DNA of 64,000 nt, from NCBI GenBank assembly GCA_023653785.1, contig JAMKCH010007228.1, positions 25,430 through 89,429 of the forward strand, written 5' to 3'. The notes beneath the pieces were generated by a model that was given only the letters and a program-made list of their open reading frames with translations, ran no database searches and was not told the origin of the DNA. Source of the stretch: Ophioderma brevispina (lineage: Eukaryota > Echinodermata > Ophiuroidea > Amphilepidida > Ophiodermatidae). The translations under genes were made by a program, and so were the position numbers. Of the stretch, positions 57,371-64,000 are shown in pieces (the stretch's first letter is position 1; every line of letters begins with the position of its first letter).

Positions 57371-57544
57371 ATACACTAACACACTGGTAGTAGGCTGGGA
57401 TGGTGGTCCATCTAGGCATCACCAGGCAGGAGGAGGCAAGACAATCTCAGAATGACCCGTCATTGCTAAGCACAAAGCTTGACCTCGATGCTGATTCTAA
57501 GCCTCACCCATCTGCAATAGAGGTGGCTGCTCTGGTCACTCTTG
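57371..57544 (+). CDS. CFAP54: CFAP54-like exon 23, copy B
   Basis: Acceptor TTTACTTTAG, donor TCTTG|GTAAGT. The last 145 bases are open: SQNDPSLLSTKLDLDADSKP then HPSAIEVAALVTLG. The first part is broken. The clean reading continues past the donor only by chance. Confidence 0.65.
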
Positions 57545-58072
57545 GTAAGTTAACACACAGCTACATATGTGAAAGAAATGGCTTGAGTGATTTGTTAGAG
57601 GTGGAAGTTATTGCAGATCCTTGAAAAGCTGACAGTCTGGGAAGTAAAGTGATTATAAAGGTCCCATTCAATACTTTACTGCATCTGTGTTGCAGTGTGG
57701 TACCAGAATTGCAGTCTCTTCCCAGGATACCACATTGTGGTAGGGTACTGAAGTGTAATTCATTTAACTGGATTTGCTGTGCATTGTGGTGTTGCGGCAT
57801 GAAGTGATCGCTGAATCGTGCACCACAAAACTCCACCATAATGCATAATACGTAATATTTTATAACTCTTAAAATGGAACTTAGAAAGGGAAGAATGGTG
57901 GTTAAAAAATCATAATAATTTTGATGCTTGAAGTGAATAGTTTGATGTTTGAATGGAATAATGACAAACTTTAATACTGTGCATGGGAGAGAAGTCTTGA
58001 AACATCAAGATTGCAATTTATAGCTTGATATTTCTGATGAATTTTATCGCTGTTCATTATATGAACTTTCAG

Positions 58073-58298
58073 TGCCATTTAATACTTCAGGTGTGAGCCT
58101 GTGCCATCCATTGCCCCACCACCCCAAGATACAGGAATCAGACACCATGAAAACCTACAGGTCCATGGATAATGACAAGGCCTACCAAGATCAACAACAC
58201 TGTACACCATCACGCAGGCGAGTACAACACAGGCGTCACTACAAACAAGCTACACTCAGATGCCTTACTAAGACATTGGACTATCTTAAGAAGCAGTG
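58073..58298 (+). CDS. CFAP54: CFAP54-like exon 24
   Basis: Acceptor TGAACTTTCAG, donor CAGTG|GTAAGT. It is open for its whole length: VPFNTSGVSLCHPLPHHPKI, then QESDTMKTYRSMDNDKAYQD and TLRCLTKTLDYLKKQ. The 3' end and donor are the first unit of a minisatellite that continues to 58586, so several alternative donors are present. Confidence 0.6.
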
Positions 58299-58586
58299 GT
58301 AAGTGATCACTAGAAACCTTTACTTACTAAGAGCATTCGAGATTTAATGAGGCAGTGGTAAGTTTTGCTAGATAGCCTTACTAAGACATTTGACTATCTT
58401 AAGAAGGCAGTGGTAAGTTTCACTAGAATCCTTTACTAAGCATTCGAATATCTTAATGATGCATGGTAAGTTTTGCTAGTATAACCTTTACAAGACATTT
58501 TACATCTTTAAGACGTCGGAATATTTTATGAAGGCAGTAAGTCAGTATCACTATTACTAAGACATAAGCTTATCTAAGAAGCTATC
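58265..58586 (+). repeat. Minisatellite of about 55 bp that includes an exon end and splice donor
   Basis: Units TTACTAAGACATTGGACTAT then CTTAAGAAGCAGTGGTAAGT start at about 58264, 58323, 58378, 58431, 58487 and 58552, increasingly diverged. GTAAGT is kept in at least three units. Worn traces occur near 59140-59240 (AAGAGGCAGTGGTAAAT). Confidence 0.75.
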
Positions 58587-58633
58587 ATTAGATTCCTTGC
58601 TTGTACCACATTGTCCTAGTCATGTCCTCACAG

Positions 58634-58710
58634 GTTTTGAAGGCCACCAGCTATGCTGGAAGGACGCACTTGGCTTTCAGCTGTCCACGCTAGATGTAAT
58701 GGGATGTTTG
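58634..58710 (+). CDS. CFAP54: CFAP54-like exon 25
   Basis: Acceptor TCCTCACAG, donor TTTG|GTATGT. One frame is open: FEGHQLCWKDALGFQLSTLD then VMGCL. It is short but has both splice sites and lies between two better exons. Confidence 0.5.
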
Positions 58711-58796
58711 GTATGTTGCTCATCAACCAAAAAGTAACCTAAACGATAAACCCTGATAGGTAGTTGTTAAGGTGGCCCATGCATTATACTCCTATG

Positions 58797-58826
58797 AATA
58801 TATATATATATATAGAGAGAGAGAGG
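58797..58826. repeat. TA then GA microsatellite
   Basis: A (TA)n run passes directly into AGAGAGAGAGAG. Confidence 0.85.
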
Positions 58827-59325
58827 ACAACTCGAGATCCACAAAATTCTATTTACTTAAATCTTCTGAATGTTAAAGTGAAGAGTTGCAGGTAATTGGA
58901 ACTTGAGTCTGGCTTTGGAACCACATCAAAACACAATGTAATTATCCATTAAATATTGGTCCTTAAGAACAAGGTATGTTTACATTGGAGTGCTTAATGT
59001 GATGGTATCCTCTTTATTTTGAATGACAGAAAACATCTTAGGAATAACTTGGGACGTTGGTAGAAGTCATTAAGACAATTTACCCGATGATACTAAAAAT
59101 AGTTTTAAAAGTGGTAGTTAGTTCTTTGAAAACCGTACTAAGACTCTAAGTATCTTAGATCTATGAACCTTAAATCACAAGATACTTTAATTACTGAGAC
59201 TAATATTAGACTCTCTTTAAGAGGCAGTGGTAAATATTACAAACGAGAGACTTTCCTTACTGTACACTTTTCTTTATTGACATTAACTCCATGGCATTAA
59301 TTTCGGTTTTGGCCCATCGTGGTAG

Positions 59326-59549
59326 CCACTGACCTTACTACCTCAACTCACTCCAGAATGCCTGTCGTGCCATGTGGAACTGTGCTCATACAGCTTTACT
59401 GCAGAGCTTTGCTGGTGGACACAGCATGGGCCTGAGTCCTGTAGAGCATTGAGAGGGGTCGTATGGAGCCATTCTTTTCTTTATGGCCGTTGTTGCCTGC
59501 TGGTATATGTTTTCATCAGCTTCAGAATGAGGCAGAGAAGGCAAAGAAG
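59326..59549 (+). CDS. CFAP54: CFAP54-like exon 26
   Basis: The exon ends at AAGAAG|GTTTGT. The first part reads YYLNSLQNACRAMWNCAHTA, then LLQSFAGGHSMGLSPVEH; after a break the frame gives MEPFFSLWPLLPAGICFHQL then QNEAEKAKK. A pattern of ACRA.WNC....L followed by W.PFF....CL fits my memory of CFAP54. The 5' edge is less certain (TAG at 59323-59325). Confidence 0.65.
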
Positions 59550-60002
59550 GTTTGTATTTATTTGCAAGTTTTAAAGAGCTTAAGACCATTCTCTTAAATG
59601 GGAAGTAATTAGAGTTGAATATAATTCTGTTCTAAATGACACTATTAAAACTTGGTCCCCAGATTGTTTTGTTGATATGCAAATGAGCTCATTAGTATTC
59701 ATTAATGCAGATATGTGATGGAAACTATAACCCATCAGAGTTGTCATGGTCTAAAAAAACCAAACCTTACAGTTTTGTTTAAAAATTGCAGTTTTGGAAT
59801 GTAATTGCAGATTTAAATTTCAGTTTTTTTTAGGTCAGTGGATTACTGTACAGTTAACAACATACATACAGACATACAGCTTGCAAGATAACTGACCTCC
59901 CACTATCATGGCGCCAAGAACTTGCAGAATAGAATTATTATCGATTTAGACACACAAATTTCTTGTTCCTTGTACCATTGGAGTGCAGACCAAATATTGA
60001 TC

Positions 60003-60068
60003 TTAATGTTATACTTAAGTTAATAAGTTAACTAAGTTAACTAAGGTAACTAATAGTATAACATTAAT
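60003..60068. repeat. Short inverted repeat (13-bp arms)
   Basis: TTAATGTTATACT at 60003-60015 pairs with AGTATAACATTAA at 60056-60068. The loop holds GTTAACTAAGTTAACTAAGG repeats. Confidence 0.8.
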
Positions 60069-60069
60069 C

Positions 60070-60198
60070 TTTCCCCTAGAGGCACCAATTGGAAGCTGAG
60101 CTTTTGACACTCTAGCGAATCCATCCTCAGAGCGAATGATGATGGCCTTCGCTAGAGTGTCAAAAGCTCACCTTCTAATTTGGATGCCGCTAGGGAAA
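60070..60198. repeat. 129-bp hairpin with perfect 22-bp arms
   Basis: GAGCTTTTGACACTCTAGCG then AA at 60098-60119 pairs perfectly with 60148-60169. Outside these, CCCCTAGAGGCACCAATTGG pairs imperfectly with CTAATTTGGATGCCGCTAGG. The inner loop (CCATCCTCAG..GATGATGG) can extend the stem. A tiny foldback element is likeliest; a small-RNA hairpin is possible. Confidence 0.75.
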
Positions 60199-61110
60199 GC
60201 TTCTTTTTCTACTCATGTTTACCAACCTAGAGTACCAAGTATTTTTCAACCAAGGTACTATTTTAACTAGTTAGTTTGAAAATTCAGCTAGATTCATATG
60301 TGTATAACTAACCTTGACAGAAAAACATCCCACCATACTAGTCAACACCTGGGCTTGGTACAATATCTGCATGAGAAGTTGGCGCTAGGCTCAATTTGAA
60401 GGGACCATTGAGATGAACGTGAGCAAACGTTGGATACACGCTGGACTAGACCGTATGGTGTCTGCGTATGTTAGAGCTGTTTGTCCTATGAGGAGCAATG
60501 TGAAATTTCTGTGTGGCAATGAGATATAATGTCCTCACACAGTAAGTTATAGATGACATATGTTTATAAATCATGTAAAAAAAAAACTAAAAAATCAATA
60601 AAATAACAAAATATTAACACTTTCCCCAGATTTGGGCTACTTCTAGCCCAGATTCACTTCAGCTATTTCCTTGTTTTAGTGCAAGTGAAGTAAGAACAAT
60701 TACTCAATCTTGCGAGACAAAGCAATTCTGACTGGAGCCTCCCTAGTTTTCTAGCCAAGAGTGTCTCACCCTCGAGGCCATATTCAAACGAAATGCCACC
60801 CGATATCATCTCGCCTGCCCACACATGTTTGCCGACGGGAGGTCAGTATGTGCCATCTTTATCCTAAGTCCCTGGTGTGTGAGCCCATGAATTTGCCAAG
60901 CACGGGTGCCCGACAGGGTTAATGCCGATCACACAATATAACACTACAATTTGGCAGGATAATGATTAGGTGGCATCTATAGCCCCCTATTTTTAAAAAC
61001 TTCATTCTTCTGATTTTTTGTTCACTATGCATAATGTGCCGCGATCAAAATAATATCATAGAAAAAATTTCATCAAAATCGGACTTCGTCTTATGGGTCC
61101 ACCAGTCATT
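60199..61110. other. Intron without recognised genes
   Basis: AT-rich sequence. The phrase AACATCCCACCATACTAG and the AGCCCAGATTCACTTCAGC stretch have no recognised family. No exon was supported. Confidence 0.35.
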
Positions 61111-61114
61111 AGAA

Positions 61115-61362
61115 AGTGTTCAATGAGCAAAATACGCATTTTTAAAAAGCAGCTATTTTGACACATATACTTTTAATATGTGGCTTAATTGGCTGCCATA
61201 TTATAAATAGTTCTAATAGTGTCTATTTGAGTTTCAAGACCCTTTCTAAAGCCCTACATTTATAAAGGTGCACAAAGAGCAAGTATGCAATTTTATAAGG
61301 CAGCTATTGTGACACTATATCCTTTTAAACTGGTTAAAATGGCTGCCGTATTATAAAAAGTG
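61115..61362. repeat. Two direct repeats of about 93 bp, 149 bp apart
   Basis: GAGCAAAATACGCATTTTTA then AAGCAGCTATTTTGACAC and GGCTGCCATATTATAAATAG (61125-61213) recur as GAGCAAGTATGCAATTTTAT then GGCAGCTATTGTGACACTAT and GGCTGCCGTATTATAAAAAG (61275-61361). Confidence 0.7.
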
Positions 61363-62361
61363 GTAAAATACTCATCAAAGGTACAACCCCATTCCAAACC
61401 ACTGCACTTTTTTTGCAAATGCCAGCTATTTAGTAGTCTTGATTTTTTCTGCATCAAGTATAGCTGCCTATTTAACCAGAATATAATCCTTAAATGTTAT
61501 TTACAATTACACACAATTCCTCCCATGAATTTAGAGCTGATTTTAGGCATCAGTGTTGATTTGCACTTCGGAGATTCGGCATGTTTCTATTGTTCTTGCA
61601 GTTTTGCTCACAACTTGCATCACACTTTGTTATACTGTTTAGATTGAGCATCGCAAGAAGTCTGCCGTATTTTATTTGACTCCAGTTCTGCGCAGTCTTT
61701 GATCACAGCAACCAATGTTTGTCGAGGATTCCTGGTATTGCAGAGAATTTACCAGTTTTTACCCTTCCAGTGAAAGCCAGTGTCTAATTTCATGGGGGAT
61801 GCGTAGAGTAAACCAAGATTCCTCATTAACCAATTCTGCAAGAGTTGTTGCTGAAGTAATGTTGGTTGCAAATTCAGGCTTATGAAATTTAATTCACCCC
61901 GCTTCTTAGGTGGTAACTACGTCTACTGTGGGGTTTAACTGCAAAAGCTGATTCATCCAGGCATGGTTCGCTTATCTGTTGGAACTATATCACTAAGATT
62001 GCAAGGGGCACCATGTCCCCAGTCGATACCATAGGTTGATGCTTCAAAGCTCTAAGTGCACTTGCAGAAACCTCTGGGTTTACAACCTCATACTTCAGTA
62101 CTGAGGTCATGCCTGGGCAGCAGCATCCTGAAGGTCTAGTGTTCATCCCACCCCGAACCTGTAGATCAAGTGGCGAAGATTACAAACTGGGTTTTTCCCC
62201 CGTATTCCCAAAGAGACTTGTCAAAATAGATATTTTTGTAGTTGGGACTTTCCAATTATGTGGTAGACATCATTGTGTATCATGAGCCAAGTTATTAGAA
62301 CTTGAAGGGGTGTGAAAAATGTTGACATCAACATAAAGTAGTGATTTGTTCCGAGTTTCAT

Positions 62362-62520
62362 TCTCAATTTTATTGTTGACCTTGACTTAAGTTTGTTGAC
62401 CTTGACCTTTGTTGACCTTGACCTGGTTGCCCCTTTCGTTCGCCCACCTTCTTGTCAACCTTTGTTGACCTTGACCCCTGTTGAACTTGAACCTTTGTTG
62501 ACTTTCGACCCCTTTGAATA
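62362..62520 (-). repeat. Array of TTGACCTTGACC words
   Basis: At least six copies of TTGTTGACCTTGACC-like sequence in about 150 bp. On the - strand these read GGTCAAGGTCAACAA, close to the word in the 31.1-32.0 kb minisatellite. Confidence 0.8.
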
Positions 62521-62946
62521 TTCAAGAACAAGTCCCATAAGAGTGTAGGTAAATTTTTTCAATGACTATTCTGTATACTATCTATGTTTCCCTAGACGTG
62601 CATTTAAGTTCACTTTATCTCCACACGTTTCTCATGGACACAAGCCCATTTTCGAACTTCAGGCCTGCGGTGGACCTATAAGACGAACTCCGATTTAATT
62701 AGAAACTTGATAGGGATTAGTGTTGGGACAAGTGGAACATGTTAAGATATGAACAAAAATATTTAACAACTATACGGGGCTAATTAGATGCACCCTATAT
62801 AATGAAATGTGACTCTTGGCATGTAGGCTTAAGTGCTCAATCTACTGACCCCACATGCCCACAAATCATTGACAAAGGGCCTTATTAATTAGAGAATGGA
62901 CATAGTGTTTTTAGCCCCTAAAAATAGCACACGTTTCCTATTACAG

Positions 62947-63150
62947 GGAGCGTTACACCGAATATGTCAGCCCTTTGCTTGTCCAAGCACAACGGAACCT
63001 CATATCTCGCATAAAAAGGCCTCCGGCGGACCAGCGCCCCCCACAGCCACAATTTGAACATGCTGCGCTTGATGCTGGAGAGCCAATAACATCTAAGAAT
63101 TATACTAACACCCAACTGGTGTCCAGATGACTTAGTGAAAGAGACCCCAT
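62947..63150 (+). CDS. CFAP54: CFAP54-like exon 27
   Basis: Acceptor CCTATTACAG. The reading is open for 61 codons: RERYTEYVSPLLVQAQRNLI, then SRIKRPPADQRPPQPQFEHA and GEPITSKNYTNTQLVSR, a TGA, and LSERDPMIWEGE. The ERYT..V.PLL..AQR.L pattern resembles the C-terminal part of CFAP54. The 3' edge is unclear and no strong donor was found. Confidence 0.65.
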
Positions 63151-63634
63151 GATATGGGAGGGAGAATGATCCAGAGGGCCATAATGTATATGGCGGTACG
63201 AATTTTAACATGGAACCCTGCTTTCACAAGTCCTGACATGGTTTTTACAGTCAAATTACAGTTAATGTGTACTGTCTTATGTCTCACAGTTATGATGATA
63301 TCAATAGATAATCCCACTGTTTGTTGGCCTTCCTTTTAGGTTCCCTTTTCCATATCATGGCTTGTGATTTTTTTTGTTGTATAAATATCAAGTTGAATTA
63401 GCTCCTACTCCGTCCTAAAGTACATGCCTGATGGGTGATGGTAACCATTTGCTGTGCAATCAATACATTTGCAATTGGCCTGGGTATCCGAGGATGTAAA
63501 TGAAATGGGATAATTAAAGGATTGGTACAATGTCATTCAAAAGATCAATATGTTCACATTCATACCATCTTACAAAAATTGACTTCTCCAAAGATTTTTG
63601 TGTATGATTCAGCAAATGCAAATTAAAGTAACTA

Positions 63635-63653
63635 ATAATAATAATAATAGCAG
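63635..63653. repeat. ATA trinucleotide microsatellite
   Basis: Six units of AAT/ATA type before AGCAGAGATTAC. Confidence 0.8.
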
Positions 63654-63919
63654 AGATTACTATAGCCCGTATGCTATTGGCCCCTAAGTGCTTTCACAAA
63701 TGGTCGCTGATCACTGTGGCCCAACCATACCATAAAACAATTGGCATCATTTCAATGGATGCAGCAGATCGGGGATCAGCGGCTTACCTTATCAGCAAAC
63801 ATCACATCGAGAAAAGGGATAACCATCGCACGCCGGGATCAGCTCCCAATATCGTCATGTGGTCAAACGGAAACACCAACGCGGTTAATTATTGTTCCAG
63901 GGCAAAATTACAAGATAGC

Positions 63920-64000
63920 TGAATCTCACCAGGGACTCGAACGCAAGCCTATACGCATGAATGAACATACACTGGAGTCGAGCGCTACCTGATTGCGCTA
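63920..64000 (-). repeat. tRNA-Trp-derived fragment at window edge
   Basis: On the - strand: TAGCGCAATCAGGTAGCGC, then CGACTCCAGTG with CCA in the anticodon place, an insert, then GCGTTCGAGTCCCTGG. The A-box and B-box match tRNA, and the anticodon arm resembles tRNA-Trp. The acceptor 5' end lies outside the window, so a complete gene cannot be judged. Confidence 0.55.

Larger units (their letters stand above)
44275..57583 (+). repeat. Tandem duplication 2 (6.96 kb and 6.35 kb copies)
   Basis: Copy A is 44275-51232 and copy B is 51233-57583. Both start TTGAGCTTGCAAATTAAATT and run through the same six exons, the same tRNA-derived repeats, the same CA repeat and the same inverted-repeat element. 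TTGAG is present at the start, the join and the end (44275, 51233, 57583). The first 475 bases or so are almost identical. After that the copies differ by frequent small indels and one missing 330-bp repeat unit. Confidence 0.9.
199..63150 (+). other. CFAP54: CFAP54-like gene, internal part (multi-exon locus)
   Basis: About two dozen exon-like blocks on the + strand read in one consistent order. CFAP54 is a very large protein of the ciliary central pair, in the C1d projection with CFAP46, CFAP74 and CFAP221, and is needed for normal ciliary beating. The assignment rests on remembered family motifs: the FLW-type helical block at 11.7 kb, the WVYIL..VHEV block at 12.1 kb, the WYRIF/KVRLNDY block at 24.9 kb, the NERYVFAVAAY block at 26.3 kb, and the RERYTEY block at 62.9 kb. 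Neither the start codon nor the C-terminal stop is in the window. Introns hold nearly all the mobile DNA. Single-base frame breaks occur in many exons. Function and name are inference from sequence pattern; no alignment was run. Confidence 0.7.

Noticed and set aside
199..64000. A new defence, secondary-metabolite or other multi-gene system
   Set aside because: One large host gene plus mobile DNA explains nearly all the supported signals; no second complete gene was found to act with it.

Overview
This window is metazoan genomic DNA. It has short exons with GT/AG borders separated by AT-rich introns, many transposon remnants, and no operon-like or prokaryotic organisation. The main gene is on the + strand and runs across almost the whole window. 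I read it as an internal part of CFAP54, a very large ciliary central-apparatus protein, because exon peptides such as RDMVVDATLFLWSRCKAAF, WVYILTIVHEVMYVCGISEV, FAWYRIFVRPASG and NERYVFAVAAYTAQGKLIGG fit my memory of that family in order. The repeat mix (DIRS-type and Ty3/Gypsy retrotransposons, several LINE fragments, tRNA-derived repeats, many small inverted-repeat elements) suggests a marine invertebrate, possibly an echinoderm or other deuterostome. That assignment is inference.

Layout: 0.2-0.4 kb, one exon. 0.6-7.0 kb, a LINE scrap and a DIRS-like tyrosine-recombinase retrotransposon lying in an intron. 5.0-9.9 kb, a tandem duplication covering the 3' part of that retrotransposon plus the next exon. 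9.9-18.7 kb, a run of exons separated by introns rich in small inverted-repeat elements. 19.7-24.1 kb, a tRNA-like repeat and a decayed Ty3/Gypsy element. 24.9-28.1 kb, exons of a fibronectin-III-like segment and what follows it. 28.1-41.9 kb, a long intron with minisatellites, a foldback hairpin, a nested hAT-like element with a target duplication, a LINE split by a G-rich minisatellite, and a TTAA-flanked element. 41.9-44.1 kb, further exons. 44.3-57.6 kb, a second tandem duplication of about 6.4-7.0 kb that carries six exons twice. 58.1-63.2 kb, the last exons. The window ends in a tRNA-Trp-like fragment.

Nearly every exon outside a few clean ones carries one or more single-base indels that break the frame, while splice sites and encoded residues look conserved. 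In the duplicated region the two copies break at different positions, so together they give an intact reading. This is the pattern of an unpolished long-read consensus more than of a pseudogene. The two tandem duplications could be real, with 4-5 base microhomology at the joins, or could be unresolved haplotypes or read-stitching artefacts. I found no convincing previously undescribed molecular system. The most notable signals are the duplication structure, a tRNA-derived tandem repeat of about 330 bp with different copy number in the two copies, a minisatellite that multiplies a splice donor, arrays of AGGTCA-type motifs, and several clean non-autonomous elements.
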